Shown here: one piece after another, positions 14,746 to 22,180 of the stretch
How the letters are laid out: each line of letters begins with the position of its first letter
Numbering within the stretch: position 1 is the first letter of the stretch
DNA from: Anaerolineae bacterium
GTDB taxonomy: Bacteria; Chloroflexota; Anaerolineae; Epilineales; JAHCIE01
Length of the DNA stretch: 47,184 nucleotides
Reading direction: 5' to 3'
Assembly: GCA_026129165.1 (NCBI GenBank)
Contig: JAHCIP010000008.1
Location: forward strand, 1-47,184
Notes under the pieces: generated by a model
What the model was told of the DNA's origin: nothing
Database searches by the model: none
Seen by the model: only the letters and a program-made list of their open reading frames with translations
Translations under genes and position numbers: made by a program

Positions 14746-17031
14746 ATGGCCGCCCTGGCGCGGCTGGCGGCCCTGGCCGATAGCCTGCCCGTCTGGGCCG
14801 CCATTGCCATCGTCTTTACCTCGAATACGTGTATCATGGTGCTCGAACTCGTGGCGAGCCGTGTCATGGCGCCCACCATTGGCATGTCGCTCTACACCTG
14901 GACCAGCATCATCGGCGTCATCCTGGGCGGCATCGTCCTGGGCAATACCCTCGGCGGTGTGCTTGCCGACCGGATGGCCTCGCGGCGGACCCTCGGCTGG
15001 GTCCTTATCCTGGCCGGTCTGCTCGCCTGGAGCGTTATCCCCATCGCGGTCGGGCTGACCCAGAGCGGCCTCTCGACGGGGCTGCCCTCATTGTTGCGCA
15101 TCGTCTTGTTCACGGCTATCGTCTTCTTCCTGCCCAGCGTCGGCCTCGGCCTCATCTCGCCCATCGTCATCAAGCTGACCCTGCGCAACCTGGACACGAC
15201 AGGCAATGTCGTCGGCTGGATCTACGCCTTCTCGACGCTGGGCAATATCATCGGCACATTCCTGACCGGCTTCTACCTCATCTCCTGGTTCCCGACCAAC
15301 ATCATCGTCCTGACCGTCGGCGCGGTCCTGGCCCTGGTCGGCCTGCTCGTCGGCCGCGAGCGTCTCCTGCGTCGCGCTGCGCCCGCCCTTGAGCCGGTCG
15401 CCATCACTGACGTTCCCGACACCCACGCGCCTACTGCCCCGCGCGTCGTTGACGCGGACCGGCAGCTGCCCGTCCTCTTTGCCATGGGCATCGTCTTTAT
15501 GGCGAACATTGGGGTCATGACTCTGGAACTGGTCGCCAGCCGGATCATCGCGCCGGTCACGGGTACGTCGCTCTACACCTGGACCGGCATCATCGGCGTC
15601 AACCTGGCCGGTATGGCCGTCGGCCAGTGGCTCAGCGGCCAGGTCGCCGACCGCATCGCCTCGCGCCGTATCGCCGCCTGGGTCTTCGTGTTGGCCGGCC
15701 TGGCCGCCCTGAGCGTCATCCCCGTCGGCCACTGGGTCGCCCTCAAGGGTATTCCTCTAGAGACGACCGTGTTCGGCCAGACCATCAGCCTCGCCCTGGA
15801 ATGGCGCATCGTCCTGTTCACCGCCGCCATCTTCTTTATTCCCCTTGTGATGCTGGGCATCCTGACGCCCATCATCGTCAAGCTGACGCTCAAGGACTTG
15901 CGGACGACCGGCCAGGATGTGGGCCGCATCTACGCCTCGGCCAGCGCCGGTAGCATCATCGGCACGTTCCTCACCGGCTTCTGGCTCGTCTCAACCTTCG
16001 GCACGCGCGCGGTGGTCATCGGTGTCGGCGTCGGGCTGTTCATTATGGCGGTCTTGGTGGGCCGCGAGCGCCTGTTCCGCCGCGCTGATGCGGTGGCGCT
16101 GGTCGCCCTACTCGGCGTGCCGCTGATTCTCCTGGGCAGCGAGATGCGCAAGCAGGAAATCAGTGGCCCCTTCGAGCTATTCACCGCCTTCCCCACCTAC
16201 CGCTGTATGGTCGAGACGAACTACTGGTGCATCCGCTGGTATGACCAGAAGATGGGGACGCCGGAGGAAAACATCCGCGTCCTCGTCCTGGACCACCTGA
16301 TTCACTCCTACAACTCGCTGGAGTCGGACCTGAACTTGAAGTACGCCTACGAACGGAGCTACGCCGACCTCATGGAGGCTGTCCCCGTCGCGGGGCAGAA
16401 GCGGCTCCTCGTCCTGGGCGGGGGCGGCTACACCTTCCCACGTTATGTCGAGGCCAAGTACCCCGGTAGCTACGTTCACGTGGTCGAGATTGATCCGGGC
16501 GTCAGCCATGTGGCCCTCAACTACATGGGCCTTAAGCCGGACACCAAGATTGAGACCAGTAACTTCGACGCCCGCCAGTACCTCCAGGCCAACACGGGCG
16601 AGAAGTACAACTTCATCCTGGGCGACGCCTTCAACGACTTCTCGGTCCCCTTTCACCTGACGACGCTGGAGTTCAACCGCCTGATTTACGACCACCTGAG
16701 CGACGACGGCATCTATCTGGCGAATATCATTGATACCAACTCGGCCGGGTTCCTGTCCGCCACCGCGCGGACCTTGAACCAGGTCTTCCCGCACGTCTAC
16801 ATCATCGCTAACATCCCCAACTGGCGTAACAACACCCGCAGCACCTTCGTCATCGTCGCGTCCAAGCGCGACCTGGAACCCTTTGCCAGGAACATGGGCC
16901 CCGATGGTCGCTGGATACCGCAGGCTGAGTACGACCAACTGCTGCGCGACACGCCGCCGACGGTCCTGACCGACAACTACGTCCCGACCGACAACCTGCT
17001 CGCCCCGGTCTTTACGGCGTCGGGCTTCTAG
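14746..17031 (+). CDS. Membrane-fused spermidine-synthase-like protein with duplicated membrane module
   Basis: 761 residues from ATG 14746. Two related membrane modules of about six helices each come first (about 1-205 and 247-445): both carry LELVASR(V/I)(M/I)AP then G(M/T)SLYTWT and a DR(M/I)ASRR loop, so the module is duplicated. The last 290 residues form a Rossmann-fold aminopropyltransferase-like domain with LVLGGGGYTFPRY at about 554-566, VVEIDPGVS and ILGDAFNDF. The usual GGGDGG Asp is absent, so polyamine synthesis is doubtful. The start is odd: the only good ribosome site leads to GTG 14711 in another frame (see findings), so the true N-terminus may be longer or the start frameshifted. 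Confidence 0.85.
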   Translation: MAALARLAALADSLPVWAAIAIVFTSNTCIMVLELVASRVMAPTIGMSLYTWTSIIGVILGGIVLGNTLGGVLADRMASRRTLGWVLILAGLLAWSVIPIAVGLTQSGLSTGLPSLLRIVLFTAIVFFLPSVGLGLISPIVIKLTLRNLDTTGNVVGWIYAFSTLGNIIGTFLTGFYLISWFPTNIIVLTVGAVLALVGLLVGRERLLRRAAPALEPVAITDVPDTHAPTAPRVVDADRQLPVLFAMGIVFMANIGVMTLELVASRIIAPVTGTSLYTWTGIIGVNLAGMAVGQWLSGQVADRIASRRIAAWVFVLAGLAALSVIPVGHWVALKGIPLETTVFGQTISLALEWRIVLFTAAIFFIPLVMLGILTPIIVKLTLKDLRTTGQDVGRIYASASAGSIIGTFLTGFWLVSTFGTRAVVIGVGVGLFIMAVLVGRERLFRRADAVALVALLGVPLILLGSEMRKQEISGPFELFTAFPTYRCMVETNYWCIRWYDQKMGTPEENIRVLVLDHLIHSYNSLESDLNLKYAYERSYADLMEAVPVAGQKRLLVLGGGGYTFPRYVEAKYPGSYVHVVEIDPGVSHVALNYMGLKPDTKIETSNFDARQYLQANTGEKYNFILGDAFNDFSVPFHLTTLEFNRLIYDHLSDDGIYLANIIDTNSAGFLSATARTLNQVFPHVYIIANIPNWRNNTRSTFVIVASKRDLEPFARNMGPDGRWIPQAEYDQLLRDTPPTVLTDNYVPTDNLLAPVFTASGF

Positions 17032-17037
17032 CCTACT

Positions 17038-17112
17038 GCGTAGTGCGTATTCCGTATTCAGAAATACGCACTACGCACTACGAAATACGCATCACGTATC
17101 ACGCACTACGGA
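17038..17112. repeat. Heptamer repeat array with 14-bp hairpin
   Basis: The spacer between the two genes reads as successive 7-mers such as TACGCAC, TACGCAC, TACGAAA, TACGCAT. GCGTAGTGCGTATT (17038-17051) pairs exactly with AATACGCACTACGC (17063-17076). It fills almost all of the 88-bp spacer, leaving no visible ribosome site for the next gene. Confidence 0.8.
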
Positions 17113-17119
17113 CAATACC

Positions 17120-18208
17120 ATGCAAATCGGAATCTTTGGCCTGCCCAGTTCGGGCCAGACAACCATTTTTAATGCCCTCACCCGAGGCCACGCCCTGACC
17201 GGCGCGGCCAGCGCGGGCCAGCGTGAAGCCAACCTGGCGACGGTCAACGTCCCGGACGGCCGCGTGGACCGCCTGAGCGCCATGTTCAAGCCGCGCAAGA
17301 CGGTCTACGCCCAGGTCCAATACCTGGATGTGGCCGGCTCCGTGCCCGGCGTGGCCGTCGAGGGGACCACCTTCAACCGCCAGGTGTTCAGCAAGTTGGC
17401 AACCGCCGACGCCCTGCTCGCCATCGTGCGCGCCTTCCCCGACGACGACGTGTTCCACCCCCTCGGCAGCGTGGACGCGGCCCGCGACCTGCGCGTGCTG
17501 GAGGATGAGTTGCTGCTATGGGACCTGGCGATGGTCGAGAAACGCCGCGAGCGGCTCAAGGGCGAACTCGCCAAGACGAGCCTGCCCAAGATCGAGCGCG
17601 AAACCAGGGTGGCTGAGGACTCGGCCCTGGCGCGCATCCAGACGGCGCTGGAAGCCGAGCAGATGGTCCGCAGCGTGGACCTGACGCCCGACGAGGAGAA
17701 GCAACTGCGCTCGTTCCAGTTCCTCAGCGGCAAGCCGCTGCTCGTCGTCGTCAATTTGGGCGAGGGCCAGGACTTGCCGCCCGGCCTGAAGGCGCGCGGC
17801 CCCAAGACCCAGGTACTCGGCCTGCGCGGGGCCATCGAAGCCGAGATCGCCCAACTCGAAGGCGAGGACATGCAGCTTTTCCTCCAGGAGTACGGCATCC
17901 AGGAGCCGGGCCTCAACCGCGTCATCCGCGCCTCCTACGACCTGCTGGGCGTCCAGTCGTTCTTTACCGTTGGCGAGGACGAGGTGCGCGCCTGGACCAT
18001 TCCCGTCGGCGCCAACGCGGTCGAGGCGGCCGGGGCCATCCACTCCGACCTGGCGCGCGGCTTCATCCGCGCCGAGGTCATCGGCTATGCGGACTTGCTC
18101 GCGGCGGGCAGCGAGGCCGCCGCCCGCACCAAGGGCTTACTGCGGTTGGAGGGCAAGACCTACATCGTCAAGGACGGCGACATTGTCCATATTCGGTTTA
18201 ATATTTAG
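17120..18208 (+). CDS. YchF/Obg-family nucleotide-binding protein with altered P-loop
   Basis: 362 residues, full YchF length. The N-terminal G domain starts MQIGIFGLPSSGQTTIFNALT, where YchF normally has GLPNVGKST: the invariant P-loop Lys is Gln. DVAGSVPGV replaces the usual DIAGLVKGA G3 region and VVVNLGE stands where NVNE/NVDE gives base specificity. A helical insert (about 125-200) and a well-kept C-terminal TGS domain (FFTVGEDEVRAWTI...GFIRAEVIGY...DGDIVHIRFNI) follow. YchF binds ATP/GTP and the ribosome; this one may bind nucleotide weakly or not hydrolyse it. A small gene starts ten bases after its stop behind TAGGAGG. Confidence 0.85.
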   Translation: MQIGIFGLPSSGQTTIFNALTRGHALTGAASAGQREANLATVNVPDGRVDRLSAMFKPRKTVYAQVQYLDVAGSVPGVAVEGTTFNRQVFSKLATADALLAIVRAFPDDDVFHPLGSVDAARDLRVLEDELLLWDLAMVEKRRERLKGELAKTSLPKIERETRVAEDSALARIQTALEAEQMVRSVDLTPDEEKQLRSFQFLSGKPLLVVVNLGEGQDLPPGLKARGPKTQVLGLRGAIEAEIAQLEGEDMQLFLQEYGIQEPGLNRVIRASYDLLGVQSFFTVGEDEVRAWTIPVGANAVEAAGAIHSDLARGFIRAEVIGYADLLAAGSEAAARTKGLLRLEGKTYIVKDGDIVHIRFNI

Positions 18209-18218
18209 GAGGTATAGG

Positions 18219-18434
18219 ATGACCCTGGCTGACCTATTACCAGCCGTGCGAGAGTTACCCGCCCAGGACAAATTGAAGCTCATACGTATCCTGGCTGAGG
18301 ATCTCGATACGGAGGAGAATATCTGGCCGTTGGAGCCACATAAAATCTATGACCTGCCCACGCCTTATGATACGTTCGGGGCAGGGCGGGCGCTCATGGA
18401 AGCGATGAAACAGGTCGATTCTCAGGGTGAGTAA
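18219..18434 (+). CDS. Small acidic protein paired with a retropepsin-like protease
   Basis: 71 residues from ATG 18219, behind AGGAGGTATAGG that overlaps the YchF stop. The sequence is LADLLPAVRELPAQDKLKLI, then RILAEDLDTEEN, a helical region like those of small antitoxin-type proteins, then a Pro-rich, Tyr-rich tail (EPHKIYDLPTPYDTF). I recall similar small proteins next to clan AA aspartic protease genes in Cyanobacteria and Chloroflexota, and one follows here after five bases. The pair may be a protease with its regulator or antitoxin-like partner; this is inference from context. Confidence 0.7.
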   Translation: MTLADLLPAVRELPAQDKLKLIRILAEDLDTEENIWPLEPHKIYDLPTPYDTFGAGRALMEAMKQVDSQGE

Positions 18435-18439
18435 CCCCT

Positions 18440-18867
18440 ATGCGCGTCAAATACTCTACAACTTCGCCTACCCAGGACGAGTTTGACAGTCTTCCCCGTC
18501 TCTCCTTGCGTCTCTCTAACGGCCATCAGTCAGTTACGGCGGTGGGATTGGTAGATAGCGGGCGACTGTCAGCGTTCTACCCTACGAATTGGGTGTCCGT
18601 CTAGGTGGCGTCTGGGACGACCGCCATGCAAATCCACGTCTTTCTGGCAACCTCGGCCATCAACCGGCCATGCCATTCTTCGCCGAAGCAGAAATCGGTG
18701 ACTTTGCCCCGGTTAGACTTGCGTTCGCCTGGGTGAGAAGCCCAAACGCTCCACTTATCCTTAGACAGACTAACTTCTTCATGGAGTTTGAAGTTTGCTT
18801 CTACCGGGCGCAGCTCGAATTCGAGATTGCGCCCAGGGCTAGTAGCGAAGGTAGCAGAAGCGACTGA
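18440..18867 (+). pseudogene. Frameshifted retropepsin-like (clan AA) aspartic protease
   Basis: The first frame (18440-18604) reads MRVKYSTTSP and reaches the catalytic motif VGLVDSG, then runs off into RLSAFYPTNWVSV and a stop. Adding one G in the run at 18560-18562 restores VDSGATVSVLPYELGVRLGG, the normal D-S/T-G-A active-site loop and psi-loop, and opens the frame to 18867 with 'APLILRQTNFFMEFEVCFY', a family-typical C-terminal flap/strand region. About 142 residues when repaired, a normal length for these single-domain dimeric proteases. The break is one missing base, so it is either a recent inactivation or a sequencing error. Confidence 0.8.
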
Positions 18868-19097
18868 TGCTCCATGTCATAGCGGATCGAATCACTGTTG
18901 ACCCTGACCAATTAGGCGGGCATCCCTGTATTCGGGGGATGCGTCTTCGTGTTGTAGATGGGCTTGAACTACTTGCAGCCGGCCTAACCTTCCAGGAAGT
19001 TCTGGACGAGATGCCAGATTTGGAAGTTGAGGACTTGTCGGCTGCTCTCAAGTTCGCCGCCAGCCGCATTGATCATCCTATCGTTGTCGCTGCATGA
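18867..19097 (+). CDS. DUF433 domain protein (antitoxin-like)
   Basis: 76 residues; ATG overlaps the protease stop (TGATG). The DUF433 pattern is clear: 'ADRITVDPDQLGGHPCIRGMRLRVVDGLELLAAGLTFQEVLDEMPDLE' in pieces gives the D-P-x-x-x-G-x-P-x-I-x-G-x-R signature, then a winged helix with LEVEDLSAALKFAA. DUF433 proteins usually partner a DUF5615 PIN-like toxin; no DUF5615 gene follows here, unlike at 25281. Its overlap with a retropepsin gene is an unusual arrangement. Confidence 0.85.
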   Translation: MLHVIADRITVDPDQLGGHPCIRGMRLRVVDGLELLAAGLTFQEVLDEMPDLEVEDLSAALKFAASRIDHPIVVAA

Positions 19098-19098
19098 G

Positions 19099-19839
19099 TT
19101 ACGGTAGCGGAGGGTTGGCGGAGAGCAGCGGCAGATAGACCTGGTGGCGGGCAAAGGTGATGTCCCACGCCCCAAAGGACGCTCCAAAGCTCCCCGGCGT
19201 CCCACTGTCACGAATCCCCACATACCAGTAGTAGCGTGTCCCATACGCCAGGCCGAGGCGGGCCGCGTCGGCCTCGGACAGCGTCGCCGTACTCTGGTCG
19301 CCTCCTGAGTCCAGGGCACTATCCTCGCCGGTCATGAGGTTCACCAGGTGGACGCCGTAGACATCGGCGCTATTGCCCCTCGGCGTCCACTCGAAGACCA
19401 GCGGCAAGCGCGCCACCGCATCGGGCGCCGGGGCCACCAATTTGACATCCGCGATGTCGAAGTCACCGACGCTACGGTCCTCGCCCGCCTGGTAGTTTGA
19501 GATGTCAGGGCCTACCCAGTAGGCCACATAGGCCGGGTTGGTATTGTTGGGGCCAAACTGGACATAATACGTCCAGCCGTCGGGCGGGGTGGATGGGTTA
19601 GCGAACTCATAGGAACCGCTGATGGTAGTCGTAGTGGTGACGACCTCCACATCATTCTCCCCCCCGTAGAGCCGCAACGCCACCGTCTCGTTGGGCGCTG
19701 CGTCTGCCCCGGCCAGCAGTTGACCGTGGATATGGCCGGCCATTGGAGCCGCCGAGGCCGCCGCGTGCGTCCAAGCGAGCCACACGCCGACCACCACCAC
19801 GAGGGTCTGAACCAAAACGATAGACATGCGCTTAGACAA
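19099..19839 (-). CDS. Secreted protein with C-terminal YLPLL tail
   Basis: 246 residues from TTG 19839, chosen because GGAGG stands five bases upstream; an ATG four codons later is possible. A signal peptide (SIVLVQTLVVVVGVWLAW...ASAAP) precedes a carboxypeptidase-regulatory/SdrD-like beta domain ('VALRLYGGENDVEVVTTTTTISGSYEF') and a fibronectin-like domain near 120-225 (VARLPLVFEWTPRG...YYWYVGIRDS). The end HQVYLPLLSANPPLP resembles the YLPLV tails common on exported Chloroflexota proteins, possibly a sorting signal. The binding target is unknown. Confidence 0.75.
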   Translation of the reverse strand: MSKRMSIVLVQTLVVVVGVWLAWTHAAASAAPMAGHIHGQLLAGADAAPNETVALRLYGGENDVEVVTTTTTISGSYEFANPSTPPDGWTYYVQFGPNNTNPAYVAYWVGPDISNYQAGEDRSVGDFDIADVKLVAPAPDAVARLPLVFEWTPRGNSADVYGVHLVNLMTGEDSALDSGGDQSTATLSEADAARLGLAYGTRYYWYVGIRDSGTPGSFGASFGAWDITFARHQVYLPLLSANPPLP

Positions 19840-19931
19840 AGTATCCTCCGCAATGGCAGATGGAGGTTCGAGACAACGGGGCGAGGGGTGCATCCCTCGC
19901 TCCGTTGCCCTGCTCAGACCCTAAGATGGAA

Positions 19932-21021
19932 TTACGGCTTCAAGGTGGCTGTCGGCGTCACGGTCGGTACGCGCGTCGGCTCGTGCCGTTCGGTTGGCTG
20001 GGGCTGGGGGCGCGTCCCGCAGCCGCGAATCACAGCCGGGAAGGACGGGAAGGGCAGCGTCAGGGTGTCCGCGCCGATGGCGAGCGTCGCTCGGTTGACG
20101 ATGTAGATGCCATCCTGGGGCGTGCCGCTATCGGGATAGGTATCGGTATAGTGAGCGATGCCGCTGTCGAGCCGTCGGAAGGCTGCCTGGCGGTCCACCA
20201 TGGTTGGCGGGCCGAGGGTGACAATTTGCAGGCTATAACTGACCTTGGTATCGGCCAGTTGGGCCGCCGTTGTGCCCTCTGGCAGTCGGCCGGCCACGAA
20301 ATGGACTTGCAGATGACCGTCTTCGCACGCCATACCGTCCACCCGCAGTTCTGCCGCGCGCGGTGTCCGCGTTGGTTCCGGGGTGCGGGTGGGGCGGGGC
20401 GGCTCGGTCGGGCGTGGGGTGCGCGTTGGCTCGCGCGGCTCGGTCGGACGTGGGGTGCGGGTCGGCCCAGCCGTTTCGGTCGGGCGTGGGGTGCGGGTTG
20501 GCCCGGCTGTTTCAGTCGGGCGCGGCGTCCGTTCGTCGCCTGGGCGACAGCGGACTTCCACCGCGTGGGGGTTCACCAGTTGAGCCGTCACCCCGTCAAT
20601 CTCGATACTCGCCTCGGTCACGTCATAGCGTCCGGCGCCGCTGTTCAGGTGGCCGACATAGCGGCCTACCGGACCCACCTGGCGCACAAAGGTCGCCGTC
20701 TCAGCATTGCCATTCACCTTGTACTGAACCTGGCTGTGGGCGCTGACATTCTCAGGTAGCCGCAGAACCAGGAAGTTCACGACGACTGTCCCGTCCTCGC
20801 ACTCAATATCACCCAGGACAAGTTGGATACCAGGGCGGCGGGTAGGAACAGGTCTTTCGGACTGGGGCGCGCCGGACGCCTCCGGAAGGGTCTGGTCCTC
20901 TGTATCAACTGACGGGCTGTCGGTGGGGGGGAGGCTGGCGGCCGAGCCGAGGTAAAACACGGCCAGGAAGACGACAAGGGCGAGCAGAACTCCTTGAAGC
21001 CACCGGGACCAAGATGACATA
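19932..21021 (-). CDS. Secreted protein with two Cys-bounded domains joined by a TPR-rich linker
   Basis: 362 residues from ATG 21021 (AGGAGAGAGT upstream). An N-terminal signal/anchor (WLQGVLLALVVFLAVFYLG) is followed by two related domains of about 95-110 residues. Each starts with C-E-D-G (IECEDGTVVVNF; MACEDGHLQVHF), contains RLPE(N/G) and an LxSGxxxY motif, and ends in Cys (EVRC; IRGC), suggesting one disulfide per domain. Between them lies a repeat of PTRTPRPTETAG-type units of 12 residues (36 bp, roughly 20350-20545). A short Thr/Pro tail ends the protein. No known family is recognised. Confidence 0.75.
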
Positions 21022-21024
21022 CTC

Positions 21025-21136
21025 TCTCCTTTCGCAGAGCAAACAGTGAGCGTCTTAGGGGGAAGACACCCATGAAGACGCCTCACTGCGCGGCCTGGAT
21101 ACGCCCGCCGCCCGCTCGCTCCCTGCGAAAAGAGAG
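21025..21136 (-). promoter_or_regulatory. Structured leader that can sequester the ribosome site of the secreted-protein gene
   Basis: On the transcript of the minus-strand gene, CTCTCTTTTCGCAG (21136-21123) can pair at 13 of 14 positions with CTGCGAAAGGAGAG (21038-21025), which contains the ribosome site. An inner stem pairs 21045-21057 with 21075-21088 (one bulge). It is either a regulatory leader or another dispersed palindrome. Confidence 0.45.
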
Positions 21137-21164
21137 ATTTTACAAACCTCTTACACTCTTGGGA

Positions 21165-21210
21165 ATCTATCCTCCATTCCCTAATCCTCAATCCTTAATC
21201 CTTAATTCCC
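21165..21210. repeat. Heptamer repeat at the 3' end of a permease gene
   Basis: Consecutive 7-mers of type TCCATTC, CCTAATC, CTCAATC, CTTAATC, CTTAATT, directly abutting the stop of the permease at 21211. AT-rich and non-coding. Confidence 0.7.
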
Positions 21211-22179
21211 TCATGCCTGCTCATACGGCTGGCCGTCGGCCGCTGGCGGTAGGGCGCGGCCTACGACACCGGCCAGGACGATGATGGTGATGATGTAGGG
21301 GATCATGCTGAAGAACTGGTAGGGGAAGCTACGGAAGAAAATCTGCAACAGGGGCTGAATCGCCTCGGCCAGGCCAAACAGGGCCGCCGCTCCCAACGCC
21401 CCAATGGGCGACCACTTACCGAAGATCATCGCCGCCAGCCCGATGAAGCCGCGCCCGGCGGTCATGTTGGGGGTAAAGATGCCCACCTGCTCCAGCGTAA
21501 ACCACGCCCCGCCCAGCCCCGCCATCAGGCCGCCCACGAGCACATTGACGTAGCGCATCCAGTAGACGTTGACACCGAGGGTGTCGGCGGCCTTGGGATG
21601 CTCGCCCACGGCGCGAGTCCGTAGGCCCCAGGTGGTGTGGAACATCACGTAGTGCGTCACCAGGACGAGGATCAGCATGAGGAAGGCGATGGGCTTGTGG
21701 CGGAACAGAATCGGCCCTAGGAGGGGGATTTGTTCAAGCAGCCCGAACAGCAGGCCGATGCCGGGCAGTTCCGACAGGTAGGGGAAGGCCCCCGGGCTGG
21801 TAGGCGCGCCAGTCGCCAGGTAGGCGCGGTAGATGTAGCCTGTCGCACCGACAGCCAGGATGTTGATGACCGTGCCGCTGATGATCTGGTCGGTCTTGTA
21901 GCGGATGGACACGACTGCGTGGAGCAAGGCCAGCAGCAAGCCAGCCAGTAGGGCGGCGACCAGACCCAGAGCGAGCGCTGGACCGGCCTGACCGAACGCC
22001 GCGAAGCTGTAGAGCGAGGCCAGAAAGCCGATGCACGCCGAGGACAGCATCATACCCTCAGTGGCGATGTTGACGACGCCCGCGCGTTCGGAGTAGACGC
22101 CCGCCAGCGCGGCCAAGGTGATGGGCGTGGCGAAGCGGATCATGGCCTGGAGCGTCGAGATGATGGTATCGAGGTCCAT
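21211..22179 (-). CDS. ABC transporter permease, nucleoside/BMP type (NupQ/YufQ-like)
   Basis: 322 residues from ATG 22179 (GGGAGG upstream). About eight to nine hydrophobic segments. Family marks: TPITLAALAGVYSERAGVVNIATEGMM near the N-terminus (broken here: 'SERAGVVNI' and 'TEGMML'), YKTDQIISGTVINILA, WGLRTRAVGEHPKAADTLG and GRGFIGLAAMIFGKW. This is the BPD_transp_2 permease that pairs with a sister permease, an ATPase and a BMP lipoprotein to import nucleosides. The sister is directly upstream, with one base between the stop and this start. Confidence 0.92.
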   Translation of the reverse strand: MDLDTIISTLQAMIRFATPITLAALAGVYSERAGVVNIATEGMMLSSACIGFLASLYSFAAFGQAGPALALGLVAALLAGLLLALLHAVVSIRYKTDQIISGTVINILAVGATGYIYRAYLATGAPTSPGAFPYLSELPGIGLLFGLLEQIPLLGPILFRHKPIAFLMLILVLVTHYVMFHTTWGLRTRAVGEHPKAADTLGVNVYWMRYVNVLVGGLMAGLGGAWFTLEQVGIFTPNMTAGRGFIGLAAMIFGKWSPIGALGAAALFGLAEAIQPLLQIFFRSFPYQFFSMIPYIITIIVLAGVVGRALPPAADGQPYEQA

Positions 22180-22180
22180 C

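Noticed and set aside
14746..17031. True spermidine synthase
   Set aside because: The GGGDGG Asp is missing and two membrane modules are fused in front; polyamine synthesis is not supported.
20350..20545. GC-rich tandem repeat as a separate repeat element
   Set aside because: It encodes the 12-residue Pro/Thr/Arg linker of the secreted protein in frame, so it is described there.
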